A stretch of 64,000 bases of DNA, taken from assembly GCA_964501655.1 (NCBI GenBank), contig CAZCTN010000002.1, forward strand, positions 62,001 to 126,000, given 5' to 3'. The notes beneath the pieces are model-generated. The model did not search any database and was not told the origin of the DNA. It worked only from the letters and a program-made list of their open reading frames with translations. The position numbers and the translations under genes were made by a program. This document shows positions 15,739 to 24,140 of this stretch, one piece after another (the first letter of the stretch is position 1; the number at the start of each line of letters is the position of its first letter). This stretch comes from JAAYJK01 sp964501655 (lineage in GTDB: Bacteria > Bacillota > Syntrophomonadia > Syntrophomonadales > Syntrophomonadaceae).

Positions 15739-17875
15739 GCCTTTAACCCTCGGCAGCCTGTTTGATGGCTCCGGGGGTTTTCCTTTGGGAGGACTTCTTT
15801 CCGGCATTCAGCCTGTCTGGGCATCGGAAGTCGAGCCTTTCCCCATTCGGGTAACCACAAAACGACTGCCGTTCATAAAGCACTACGGTGATGTCAGTAA
15901 AATGAACGGCGGCGAGATCGAACCGGTGGACATTATCACCTTCGGCAGTCCCTGCCAGGATATGTCCGTTGCCGGTAAAAGAGCGGGATTGGACGGCAGC
16001 CGCTCCAACCTTTTTTATGAAGCTGTCCGAATTGTAAAAGAAATGAGGTGCTCGACCGATGGAAAATATCCGAGATGGATCTGCTGGGAGAATGTCCCCG
16101 GCGCCTTCTCCTCGAATAAGGGGGAAGACTTCAAGGCAGTCCTCGACTCGATCTGCAAAATCAAAGACGAAGCCTGCGATATTCCTGAACATAATAAGTG
16201 GGAATCCGCAGGCGAAATACTGGGAGATGATTTTTCCATCGCATGGAGAGTTCTCGATGCGCAGTTTTGGGGAGTTCCCCAACGAAGAAAACGCATCTTC
16301 CTTGTCGTGGATTTTGCAGGCCGGAGTGCCGGACAAATACTATTTGAGTCCGAAGGCCTGTCAGGGTATTCTGGGGAGGGCTTCCGTGCGTGGCAAAGAG
16401 CTGCCGGAAGTGCTGGAAACGGCGCTGACAAGACAGGCTTCAACTGCGGAATAAGCAAAGTGGTGCTTAACGATCAGGGCGGAAACCGCATGGATGTAAC
16501 TGATGACTTGACCAGTACGCTCCGAGAGGAAGCGCACCATCCACCCTGCGTTATGGAGTCAGCCGGGTTCTGTACCGAGCATTCGGCGAAGGCCAGGTCG
16601 ATAGGATATGAGGAGGAGATGTCCCCAACACTTCGCGCCGGCGTCGTTCCCGCGGCAGTCGCACTGGAAAACCATCCTACCGACAGCCGTATCAGAATCT
16701 CTGGTGATAATAAGGTTCAGACGCTGACATCGCGTATGGGAACAGGCGGCAATAACGTACCGCTTCTTATGAAGATAAGATGCGGCTGTGAGGGAGGCGG
16801 AAAAGGCGCTCTGATTCAAGAGAACAGGTCGGCAACGCTGTCCTGTAACAATGACCAGACACTTTTCGAGCCAAAAGCATGGGATGGCGGTGATGTATCT
16901 CCCACGCTCACCGCGAACAATGCCGGGGGCAGTCAGCGGATGCCGGATAAAGACAACTTCAACTGCGTAGTTGAGGCTTACGGAATCTGCTCAAAGGACT
17001 CCAATTCCATGAAATCAGACAATCCGAACAGCGGTTTTTATAAAGCCGACTCCTCCCGCTGTCTTGACAGGGGCGGCGGAAACCCCACATGCAACCAGGG
17101 AGGAATCGCAGTGGTGGAGGGTATCCCGTTTACGCAGAACCAGCGTGATGAAGTCCGCATTCTTGGTGATAAGAGCGGTGCGTTATGCAGGGCAGCAACG
17201 AAGCAGCAAACCTATGTGCTTCAAGGTTCGATGATCGGGCGAAAAGATGGGAACGGTCCGCAGGGCAACGGCGTGAACGAGGACGTCTCATTCACCCTCA
17301 ACACCGCAGACCGCCACGCGGTTTATGCCATGACCGCCGGTTCCTTTGCCAATATCGGAGAGGAGCAGACGCCCACGCTTCTGGCACGGGATTATAAGGA
17401 CCCGACGTTTATCGCTGAACCTGCCTATGGTATCGGCAGGGACGCCTTCAACCAGGGACAAAATGCTCAGTACAGACCTACTGTCGTGGAGGAAATTCAA
17501 CCGACCCTGGTGGCGAAAGGACCCGGAGCCGTTGCGAAAGCCGACCCGGAATACGCTGTCCGCCGCCTTACTCCGACCGAATGCGCCAGGCTGCAGGGAT
17601 TTCCGGACTGGTGGTGCGCGGATCTGGGAACAGCTGATCCAACGTACGGGGAGATTGCATTCTGGACGGATGTGTTTGAGACCCACAGGCTGATTTGCGG
17701 AACCTCCTCAAAACCGAAATCGCAGAAACAGATACTTGCATGGCTGAAAAACCCATATTCCGATGCAGCGGAGTATAAGATGTGGGGCAACGGAATCGCT
17801 CTCCCGTGCGTATATTTCCTGCTTACAGGTATAGTGTGGTCTGCCTGTAATGAGAATAGAAAAACCTCCGGATAA
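15725..17875 (+). CDS. DNA cytosine-C5 methyltransferase with repeat-filled target region
   Basis: A 716-aa Dcm-type enzyme. LGSLFDGSGGFPLGG is motif I, FGSPCQDMSVAGKR motif IV with the catalytic cysteine, CWENVPGA motif VI and PQRRKRIFLV motif VIII; RLTPTECARLQGFPDWW, near the C-terminus, is motif IX. Between VIII and IX lie about 330 residues, much longer than the usual target-recognition region, made of roughly ten degenerate units carrying SPTLxA-like cores (EEMSPTLRA, NRSATLSC, DVSPTLTA, DVSFTLNT, EQTPTLLA, IQPTLVA). Start at 15725 is preceded by GAGGAGGTGCAG. Probably protects phage DNA from host restriction or modifies several sites. Confidence 0.92.
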   Translation: MELNKPLTLGSLFDGSGGFPLGGLLSGIQPVWASEVEPFPIRVTTKRLPFIKHYGDVSKMNGGEIEPVDIITFGSPCQDMSVAGKRAGLDGSRSNLFYEAVRIVKEMRCSTDGKYPRWICWENVPGAFSSNKGEDFKAVLDSICKIKDEACDIPEHNKWESAGEILGDDFSIAWRVLDAQFWGVPQRRKRIFLVVDFAGRSAGQILFESEGLSGYSGEGFRAWQRAAGSAGNGADKTGFNCGISKVVLNDQGGNRMDVTDDLTSTLREEAHHPPCVMESAGFCTEHSAKARSIGYEEEMSPTLRAGVVPAAVALENHPTDSRIRISGDNKVQTLTSRMGTGGNNVPLLMKIRCGCEGGGKGALIQENRSATLSCNNDQTLFEPKAWDGGDVSPTLTANNAGGSQRMPDKDNFNCVVEAYGICSKDSNSMKSDNPNSGFYKADSSRCLDRGGGNPTCNQGGIAVVEGIPFTQNQRDEVRILGDKSGALCRAATKQQTYVLQGSMIGRKDGNGPQGNGVNEDVSFTLNTADRHAVYAMTAGSFANIGEEQTPTLLARDYKDPTFIAEPAYGIGRDAFNQGQNAQYRPTVVEEIQPTLVAKGPGAVAKADPEYAVRRLTPTECARLQGFPDWWCADLGTADPTYGEIAFWTDVFETHRLICGTSSKPKSQKQILAWLKNPYSDAAEYKMWGNGIALPCVYFLLTGIVWSACNENRKTSG

Positions 17876-17877
17876 TT

Positions 17878-17953
17878 GTGTGATATATTTCGCAGAAATG
17901 ACTGGATATATCCGAACACTGACGGTAATATCACACTACCAAATTGAAGGAGG
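17878..17953 (+). promoter_or_regulatory. Repeated leader with GTGTGATAT/ATATCACAC inverted repeat (copy 1)
   Basis: Between the C5 methyltransferase and the next gene. A perfect 9-bp inverted repeat (17878-17886 and 17928-17936) encloses ATGACTGGATA and CTGACGGTAATAT. The segment TGACTGGATA...TGACGGTAATAT...ACTACCAAA recurs at 42076-42147 in front of the first recombinase gene. Likely a promoter/operator or a structured 5' leader. Confidence 0.55.
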
Positions 17954-17961
17954 AATTGCAC

Positions 17962-18669
17962 ATGGCGACATTAAAATTCAACGTGGCCGGCACGGAACGC
18001 AAAAGGCTCGTAGGAGCAATCAGTGAAATTACCGGAGCCGAGGGGAAATACCTCGGGATGCCATCGGCGGCATATCAGGTGGACTGCTTCACCGTTGACA
18101 GGAACGGCGAGGTCATCTTCGCCGACCACGATGACAGTGAAAAAACTGAGAACCTACTGGCACGGCTTGCCGACCAAGGGTTTGAGCCTGAACCATCTGA
18201 AAATAGCACGGTGGTAAATAACTCCGACACGGGCGAACAGTGTTTTGAAGACGACGATGAAACGGGACTTACGATATCTCTTCCGCTTGACAAGGTATCC
18301 GTCGAAAATCTTACGAAGCTACTTGATGCCAAAGGAAGTCTCATCAGCAAGGCGCTCAAAATTCCGGCAACGCCCATCGAAGTCAACGAGGATACGATAT
18401 CCTTCCCCTGGTTTGATACGATACCTTGCCCGGACGAGGTCAGCGCCTTCAGTCGGTTCATTGGTGCACTGTGTGCCATGAGCAAGAATCAGAAACGGAT
18501 CAATGCCACTGAAAAAGAAATCGAAAACGAGAAATACGCATTCCGTTGTTTTCTGCTTCGTCTCGGTTTTATAGGTGAGCCGTACAAAAAAGAGCGGAAA
18601 ATCCTGCTGCAGAATCTGACAGGATCATCTGCTTTCAAAGGAGGAACGAAAGATGCTGTTTCCAAGTAA
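17962..18669 (+). CDS. Conserved protein of clostridial phages (virulence-related type), unknown function
   Basis: A 235-aa protein from ATG at 17962 (GAAGGAGGAATTGCAC upstream). It has an N-terminal domain (residues 1-65, LKFNVAGTERKRLVGAISEI), an acidic linker (about 75-95) and a helical basic C-terminal half ending in a lysine-rich tail. Homologues are often labelled virulence protein without evidence. It accompanies methyltransferase and DUF4314 genes in such elements. Overlaps the next gene by 17 bp. Confidence 0.65.
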   Translation: MATLKFNVAGTERKRLVGAISEITGAEGKYLGMPSAAYQVDCFTVDRNGEVIFADHDDSEKTENLLARLADQGFEPEPSENSTVVNNSDTGEQCFEDDDETGLTISLPLDKVSVENLTKLLDAKGSLISKALKIPATPIEVNEDTISFPWFDTIPCPDEVSAFSRFIGALCAMSKNQKRINATEKEIENEKYAFRCFLLRLGFIGEPYKKERKILLQNLTGSSAFKGGTKDAVSK

Positions 18670-18877
18670 AGAAATTGTGGATTTGGTACGCAGACAATTT
18701 CCGAAGGACTGCCGTGTGGAGCTTGTCCGCATGGATGATGCCCAGGCTCCGCCGATAGGTACGAAAGGAACTGTCATAGGTGTAGACGATACGGCGAGCG
18801 TCATGGTGAAATGGGATAATGGATGCGGTCTGAACGTGGTCTACGGTGAGGATTTATGCAGCAGAATTGAGGAATAA
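18653..18877 (+). CDS. DUF4314 family protein
   Basis: A 74-aa small beta-rich protein. FPKDCRVELVRMDDAQAPPI, GTKGTVIGVDDTASVMVKWD and GCGLNVVYGEDLC match the DUF4314 pattern (SH3-like barrel, found in phages and ICEs). Function unknown. ATG at 18653 follows AAAGGAGGAACGAAAG. It ends the inserted cassette; hairpins and a terminator follow before the large terminase gene. Confidence 0.8.
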   Translation: MLFPSKEIVDLVRRQFPKDCRVELVRMDDAQAPPIGTKGTVIGVDDTASVMVKWDNGCGLNVVYGEDLCSRIEE

Positions 18878-18928
18878 TATACACAATTGCTGCGCCGCAT
18901 CAATTACTAAGTAATATAAAAAAGCATC

Positions 18929-18986
18929 AGAGCCGGAGGGCTCTCTTGCTCGTAGTACGGCACCTGTCGAGGGTGTCTTTTATTTT
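18929..18986 (+). terminator. Tandem hairpins and terminator before terL
   Basis: A perfect hairpin AGAGCC-GGAG-GGCTCT (18929-18944) is followed by GGCACC-TGTCGAG-GGTGTC and TTTTATTTT (18959-18986). The second has terminator form. They separate the methylation cassette from the large terminase gene. Confidence 0.6.
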
Positions 18987-19007
18987 GCCCGGAAGGAGGC
19001 GGAAACC

Positions 19008-20612
19008 TTGAGAAAGCTTAAAAAATACAAGCCCACACGGTTCATGGCAGAAGAAAGTTATTATGACAAGGACGCCGCCGACCACGCTGTGTGCTTTATA
19101 GAAAACTTCTGCTGCCATACAAAAGGCACCTGGGACGGCAAGCCTTTCGAGCTTATCGACTGGCAGGAACAGATCATCCGGGATATATTTGGAATTCTGA
19201 AACCAAACGGATATAGGCAGTTTAACACAGCATATATCGAGATACCGAAAAAGCAAGGCAAGAGTGAACTCGCCGCGGCTGTCGCGCTATATCTTCTATG
19301 TGCGGATTTCGAACCCGGCGCCGAGGTCTACGGCTGTGCTGCGGATAAAGACCAGGCACGTATCGTATTCGATGTGGCGATGGATATGGTCAAACGCTGT
19401 CCTCATTTGTTCAGTAAAATGGGGATTCAGGCAAGCCTGAAAACCATGAATTATCTTCCGACCGGCAGCAGATACAAGGCGCTGTCAGCTGATGTGGCGA
19501 ACAAGCACGGTTTTAACACCCACGGCGTTATCTTTGATGAGCTGCATACCCAGCCGAATAGAAGACTGTACGATGTCATGCTCCAAGGCAGCGGAGACGC
19601 GAGAATGCAGCCGCTGTATTTTCTTATTACAACCGCCGGAAACAATCAGAACAGCATATGCTGGGAGGTTCACCAGAAGGCTCTGGATATTATAGACGGC
19701 AGAAAGTGCGATTCTACCTTCTACCCGGTGATTTACGGCGCAGCGCAGGAAGACGACTGGGCAGATCCCAAAGTGTGGAAAAAGGCCAATCCCTCCCTCG
19801 GTATCACGGTTGGCATAGATAAAGTCAAAGCGGCTTTTGAATCGGCACGGCAGAATCCCGCCGAGGAGAACAGTTTCCGTCAGCTGCGCTTGAATCAGTG
19901 GGTCAAGCAATCTGTACGCTGGATGCCGATGGACAAATGGGATGTCTGCGCTTTCGCGGTTGATCCGGAAACTTTGCGAGGAAGAGCATGCTACGGCGGC
20001 CTTGACCTATCCTCCTCTACAGATATCACAGCATTCGTTCTGGTGTTCCCGCCCGGGGATGAGGAGGAAAAATATATTGTACTGCCTTATTTCTGGATAC
20101 CGGAAGACAACATTGATTTGCGTGTGCGCAGAGACCATGTGAATTATGATGTCTGGAGGAAGCAAGGCTATCTGCAGACTACCGAAGGCAATGTCGTCCA
20201 TTACGGATTCATAGAAAAGTTCATCGAGGAACTCGGCACCAAATACAACATTCGCGAGATTGCCTTCGACCGCTGGGGTGCTGTACAAATGACACAGAAC
20301 CTTGAAAACCTAGGTTTCACGGTCGTACCATTCGGCCAGGGCTTTAAAGACATGAGTCCTCCGACCAAAGAACTGATGAAACTGACCCTGGAACAGAAAA
20401 TTGCCCACGGAGGTCACCCGGTTTTACGGTGGATGATGGATAACATCTACATCCGGACTGACCCTGCCGGAAACATCAAGGCCGATAAAGAAAAATCCAC
20501 CGAGAAGATCGACGGCGCAGTCGCTACAATTATGGCGCTTGACCGGGCGATTCGCTGTGGAAATGATAGTTCAGCTTCGGTATATGATGATCGCGGACTC
20601 ATTATCTTTTAA
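19008..20612 (+). CDS. terL: Terminase large subunit
   Basis: A 534-aa packaging motor. YIEIPKKQGKSELAAAVALY is the Walker A-like ATPase motif, HGVIFDELHTQ Walker B, LITTAGNN the coupling motif, and GLDLSSSTDITAFVLVF starts the RNase H-like nuclease domain with its first aspartate. Length and motifs fit the HK97/P27-associated family. The TTG start at 19008 is supported by GGAAGGAGGCGG. It is followed by the toxin-antitoxin insertion rather than directly by the portal gene. Confidence 0.95.
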   Translation: MRKLKKYKPTRFMAEESYYDKDAADHAVCFIENFCCHTKGTWDGKPFELIDWQEQIIRDIFGILKPNGYRQFNTAYIEIPKKQGKSELAAAVALYLLCADFEPGAEVYGCAADKDQARIVFDVAMDMVKRCPHLFSKMGIQASLKTMNYLPTGSRYKALSADVANKHGFNTHGVIFDELHTQPNRRLYDVMLQGSGDARMQPLYFLITTAGNNQNSICWEVHQKALDIIDGRKCDSTFYPVIYGAAQEDDWADPKVWKKANPSLGITVGIDKVKAAFESARQNPAEENSFRQLRLNQWVKQSVRWMPMDKWDVCAFAVDPETLRGRACYGGLDLSSSTDITAFVLVFPPGDEEEKYIVLPYFWIPEDNIDLRVRRDHVNYDVWRKQGYLQTTEGNVVHYGFIEKFIEELGTKYNIREIAFDRWGAVQMTQNLENLGFTVVPFGQGFKDMSPPTKELMKLTLEQKIAHGGHPVLRWMMDNIYIRTDPAGNIKADKEKSTEKIDGAVATIMALDRAIRCGNDSSASVYDDRGLIIF

Positions 20613-20615
20613 TAA

Positions 20616-20689
20616 TTTACCTATGAGGTTAATTTGTGGATTGACTTTTTCATCTGCTCGTGCTACAATAAATTTACCTCAAAGGTAAA
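20616..20689. repeat. Two palindromic operators around the TA promoter
   Basis: TTTACCT-ATG-AGGTTAA (20616-20632, one mismatch) and TTTACCT-CAA-AGGTAAA (20673-20689, perfect 7-bp arms) bracket the promoter, centres 57 bp apart. They are likely binding sites of the antitoxin HTH domain and would give autorepression. Confidence 0.6.
20641..20669 (+). promoter_or_regulatory. Sigma-A promoter of the toxin-antitoxin pair
   Basis: TTGACT (20641-20646), 17-bp spacer, TACAAT (20664-20669). It lies in the otherwise late-transcribed head region and allows the TA pair to be expressed in the lysogen. Confidence 0.75.
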
Positions 20690-20709
20690 TGACAAGGAGA
20701 GGTGATGGG

Positions 20710-21006
20710 TTGCAGATAGAGTACAAAAGCCGTGGACTCGAAAAGGTGTGTACAAACGCTCACGAGGCCGAAAAGAAACACGGGAAAAATATGGCGGCGA
20801 AGATACATCAACGAATAGATGAAATAACGGCTGCGGATTCTGTTGAAATGCTGATTCAATATAAAATCGGCGGCTGCCATATACTAAAGGGAGATAGAAA
20901 GAAACAATATGCCATGGTCTTAATTCAGCCCTACCGCCTCGTCTTTGAGATGAATGGTTCTGAGGTTCAAATTGTCCGTGTCATAGAAATCATTGACTAT
21001 CATTAA
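20710..21006 (+). CDS. higB: HigB/RelE-like toxin
   Basis: A 98-aa protein of the RelE/HigB superfamily of ribosome-dependent mRNA interferases: IEYKSRGLEKVCTNAHEAEK at the N-terminus, GGCHILKGDRKKQYAMVLIQ in the middle and VIEIIDYH at the C-terminus fit the HigB pattern. TTG at 20710 is spaced well from AAGGAGAGGTG; an ATG at 20689 in the same frame lies on the operator and lacks a ribosome site. The antitoxin gene follows after 32 bp. The pair is a cargo insertion between terL and the portal gene. Confidence 0.82.
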   Translation: MQIEYKSRGLEKVCTNAHEAEKKHGKNMAAKIHQRIDEITAADSVEMLIQYKIGGCHILKGDRKKQYAMVLIQPYRLVFEMNGSEVQIVRVIEIIDYH

Positions 21007-21038
21007 ATCTGTGGCACAAGAAGAAGGAGGTAGCACAG

Positions 21039-22091
21039 ATGGTGAGAAGCCGTACAATAATTGCATCACCACCAGGCGCGACCATAAAGGAGCAGCTTGT
21101 TGACAGAGGAATGAGCCAGAAGGAGTTTGCTCTTAGAATGGATATGTCTGAAAAGCATATCAGCAGACTTATCAATGGTGAAGTCCAGTTAACCCCTGAT
21201 ATGGCCATGCGTCTTGAGCTGGTGCTTGGGGTTCCTGCACAGTTTTGGAGCAGGCTAGAGTCCGTCTATCGTGAGAAGCTGGCGAAGGCCAACGCTGAGA
21301 ACGAGATGGACGCAGATATAGAAATAGCTAAAAAATTTCCTTACAAAGAGATGTCTAAAAACGGATGGGTTCCGGAAACAAGCAAATCTACAGAAAAGGT
21401 AATCCATCTTCGTAAACACTTTGAAGTGGTTCAGCTTGGTTTGCTCCAAGGCGCTTTAATTCCTGGTATAGCCTGCAGACGCTTAGCTGACCATGAAAAA
21501 GCTGATTACGCTTTGTTTGCATGGGCTCAGAAAGCTAAGCTTGAGGCAAGAAAAATTGATACGAAACCAATAGATATAAACAAGCTATCGAATATAATAC
21601 CGAATATCAGGAAGATGACGCGGGAGAATCCGGAGACGTTTTGCGGTGAATTAGTGGGCACACTTGCTGACTGCGGTATAGCGATTGTTTTTCTTCCGCA
21701 TATTGGCGGATCATTTCTGCATGGCGCTACATTCTATGACGGAGGAAAAATCGTCGTGGGGCTGACTGTGCGAGGTAAAGATGCGGACCGCTTTTGGTTT
21801 AGCCTTTTCCATGAAATTGCGCATATTATTTATGGACACATTGGTCAGCCGAATGGTACTTCAGATGCAGATGAGTCTGCTGCGGATGAATTTGCAAAAG
21901 AAACACTGATTCCAAGCAAAGAATTCGAGCCGTTTATTGCAAAGAAAGATTTTTCTAAATCATCGATAGTTCAATTTGCTGATGCGGTTGAAATCGATGC
22001 TGGCATTGTGGTTGGAAGGCTGCAAAAAGAAGGTTATATCGAATATAGCTGGTACAACGACTTAAAAACCAAATATAAAATTACTGCATAG
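21039..22091 (+). CDS. higA: HigA-like antitoxin: Xre HTH fused to ImmA/IrrE metallopeptidase
   Basis: A 350-aa protein. Residues 15-70 are a HigA-type HTH (MSQKEFALRMDMSEKHISRL, VLGVPAQFWSRLE); residues about 200-320 are an ImmA/IrrE (DUF955) domain with the zinc motif HEIAHIIYGH and the downstream acidic DESAADEFAKE. This long fused form is larger than classic HigA (about 100 aa). The peptidase part may cleave or sense a regulator. AGAAGGAGGTAGCACAG precedes ATG 21039. It probably neutralises the upstream toxin and represses the promoter. Confidence 0.88.
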   Translation: MVRSRTIIASPPGATIKEQLVDRGMSQKEFALRMDMSEKHISRLINGEVQLTPDMAMRLELVLGVPAQFWSRLESVYREKLAKANAENEMDADIEIAKKFPYKEMSKNGWVPETSKSTEKVIHLRKHFEVVQLGLLQGALIPGIACRRLADHEKADYALFAWAQKAKLEARKIDTKPIDINKLSNIIPNIRKMTRENPETFCGELVGTLADCGIAIVFLPHIGGSFLHGATFYDGGKIVVGLTVRGKDADRFWFSLFHEIAHIIYGHIGQPNGTSDADESAADEFAKETLIPSKEFEPFIAKKDFSKSSIVQFADAVEIDAGIVVGRLQKEGYIEYSWYNDLKTKYKITA

Positions 22092-22111
22092 AACAAAGCT
22101 ACGCGATTAGA

Positions 22112-22142
22112 AAGCATCTATTTCAGGATAGGTGCTTTTTTC
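22112..22142 (+). terminator. Terminator of the toxin-antitoxin operon
   Basis: AAAGCATCTAT pairs with ATAGGTGCTTT across a TTCAGG loop, and the second arm runs into a T tract. It isolates the TA unit from the portal gene. Confidence 0.75.
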
Positions 22143-22169
22143 ATGCCCATTTTAAGGAGGAGGATGTCT

Positions 22170-23426
22170 ATGGGAATTCTAAAGGGAATATTCAAGGCCC
22201 GTGACAAGCCGCAAAATACGCTCAACAGCAGCTGGTACACATTCTTTTTCGGGACTGCCAGTTCCGGAAAGCCGGTAAACGAAACGACAGCAATGCAGAT
22301 GACAGCGGTGTATTCATGCGTGAGGATACTGTCCGAAACCGTGGCGGGACTTCCGCTTCATGTGTACAAATACAATGACAGCGGAGGCAAGGAGAAAAAC
22401 CTCAAGCATCCGCTATATAAACTGCTTCATGACGAACCCAACCCCGAGATGACTTCCTTTGCGTTTAGGGAAACACTGATGAGCCATCTCTTGTTATGGG
22501 GCAACGCTTACGCGCAGATTATCCGAAACGCCCGAGGGGAGGTAATAGCACTCTACCCGCTGATGCCCAACAAAATGACAGTCGACCGTGATAAAAACGG
22601 CCGGCTTTTTTATTTGTACCAGCAAAATTCAGAGGATGCTCCCGCACAGGGCAAACACGGACAGGTCTACCTTTCCCCGTCTGATGTTCTGCATATTCCC
22701 GGTCTTGGCTTTGACGGCCTAGTCGGTTACTCGCCAATAGCAATGGCGAAGAATGCTGTGGGACTTGCGATTGCCACCGAGGAATATGGAGCGAAGTTCT
22801 TCGCCAACGGCGCGGCTCCCGGCGGCGTATTGGAACACCCCGGTACCATCAAAGACCCGCAGAAGGTAAAAGAATCCTGGAACTCGGCGTATCAGGGCAG
22901 CAACAATGCGCACCGGGTGGCTGTCCTTGAAGAAGGCATGAAATACCAGGCTATCGGCATTTCTCCGGAGCAGGCGCAGTTTTTGGAAACACGAAAGTTC
23001 CAGATCAATGAGATTGCCCGCATTTTCAGAGTACCGCCCCATATGCTTGCCGACCTGGAGAAATCATCCTTCAGCAATATCGAACAGCAATCACTGGAGT
23101 TTGTGAAATACACCCTCGATCCCTGGGTGGTGCGCTGGGAGCAGACAATGTGCCGGGCGCTGCTTTCATCCAGCGAGAAACCGAATGTGTTTATCAAATT
23201 CAATGTTGATGGACTACTTCGGGGTGATTATGTAAGCCGTATGAATGGTTACGCTACCGCCCGCCAAAACGGCTGGATGAGCGCCAACGACATACGGGAG
23301 CTTGAGAACCTGGATAGAATCCCGGCGGAACTTGGCGGAGACCTGTACCTCATCAACGGTGCAATGACAAAGCTGCAGGATGCCGGGGCATTCGCAGATA
23401 TCAAAGAAACGGAGGAACCCGAATGA
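22170..23426 (+). CDS. Phage portal protein (HK97 family)
   Basis: A 418-aa portal protein: TAVYSCVRILSETVAGLPLH, LLWGNAYAQIIRNARGEVIA, DVLHIPGLGFDGLVGYSPI, RIFRVPPHMLADLEKSSFSN and EQQSLEFVKYTLDPWVVRWE are family landmarks. It forms the dodecameric ring at the capsid vertex through which DNA passes. The ATG at 22170 is best spaced from AAGGAGGAGG; an in-frame ATG at 22164 is only three bases from it. Overlaps the protease gene by 4 bp. Confidence 0.96.
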   Translation: MGILKGIFKARDKPQNTLNSSWYTFFFGTASSGKPVNETTAMQMTAVYSCVRILSETVAGLPLHVYKYNDSGGKEKNLKHPLYKLLHDEPNPEMTSFAFRETLMSHLLLWGNAYAQIIRNARGEVIALYPLMPNKMTVDRDKNGRLFYLYQQNSEDAPAQGKHGQVYLSPSDVLHIPGLGFDGLVGYSPIAMAKNAVGLAIATEEYGAKFFANGAAPGGVLEHPGTIKDPQKVKESWNSAYQGSNNAHRVAVLEEGMKYQAIGISPEQAQFLETRKFQINEIARIFRVPPHMLADLEKSSFSNIEQQSLEFVKYTLDPWVVRWEQTMCRALLSSSEKPNVFIKFNVDGLLRGDYVSRMNGYATARQNGWMSANDIRELENLDRIPAELGGDLYLINGAMTKLQDAGAFADIKETEEPE

Positions 23427-24121
23427 AGAAATTCTGGAACTGGGTGCGGGACGAAGATTCCGGCGCCCGAACACTTTACCTTGACGGCGTGATAGCCGAA
23501 GACTCATGGTTCGATGACGATGTTACCCCAAAGGCATTTAAAGCAGAACTTGCTGCCGGAGAGGGTGACATTGTTATTTGGCTCAATTCACCCGGCGGTG
23601 ACTGCATTGCGGCAAGCCAGATATACGCCATGCTAATGGATTACAAAGGCAAAGTTACCGTAAAAATCGACGGTATTGCCGCTTCCGCCGCATCAGTGAT
23701 CGCCATGGCGGGAACAACCGTACTGATGGCTCCGACAGCACTCATGATGGTGCATAATCCTTTGACGGTAGCCATCGGAGACAGCGATGAAATGCAAAAA
23801 GCCATTGCCATGCTCTCGGAAGTCAAGGAAAGCATCATCAACGCCTATGAAATAAAAACAGGCCAGACAAGGGCGAAGCTTTCCCATCTGATGGATGCAG
23901 AAACCTGGCTGAATGCCAAAAAAGCCATTGAACTCGGATTTGCCGACAGGATCTTGGAAGATGACAAAAAACGACAACAGACAGATGACGCCACCTATGC
24001 TTTCAGCCGCAGGGCGGTGACAAACTCGCTGCTGGACAAAGTCAAACCCAAACTCCCAAAACAGAAAACAGGCACACCGATTGAGTCGCTGGAGAAGCGG
24101 CTCTCTTTGATTCAACACTAA
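23423..24121 (+). CDS. Head maturation protease (ClpP-like)
   Basis: A 232-aa serine protease of the ClpP/S14 fold: WLNSPGGDCIAASQIYAML, IDGIAASAASVIAMAGTTVL with the nucleophilic serine in ASAAS, and LMMVHNPL with the histidine. It processes the capsid N-terminal scaffold domain during head maturation. Starts inside the portal stop (ATGA) after GGAGGAACCCGA. The major capsid gene follows by 19 bp. Confidence 0.95.
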   Translation: MKKFWNWVRDEDSGARTLYLDGVIAEDSWFDDDVTPKAFKAELAAGEGDIVIWLNSPGGDCIAASQIYAMLMDYKGKVTVKIDGIAASAASVIAMAGTTVLMAPTALMMVHNPLTVAIGDSDEMQKAIAMLSEVKESIINAYEIKTGQTRAKLSHLMDAETWLNAKKAIELGFADRILEDDKKRQQTDDATYAFSRRAVTNSLLDKVKPKLPKQKTGTPIESLEKRLSLIQH

Positions 24122-24140
24122 ATTTTAGGAGGACAATGAT

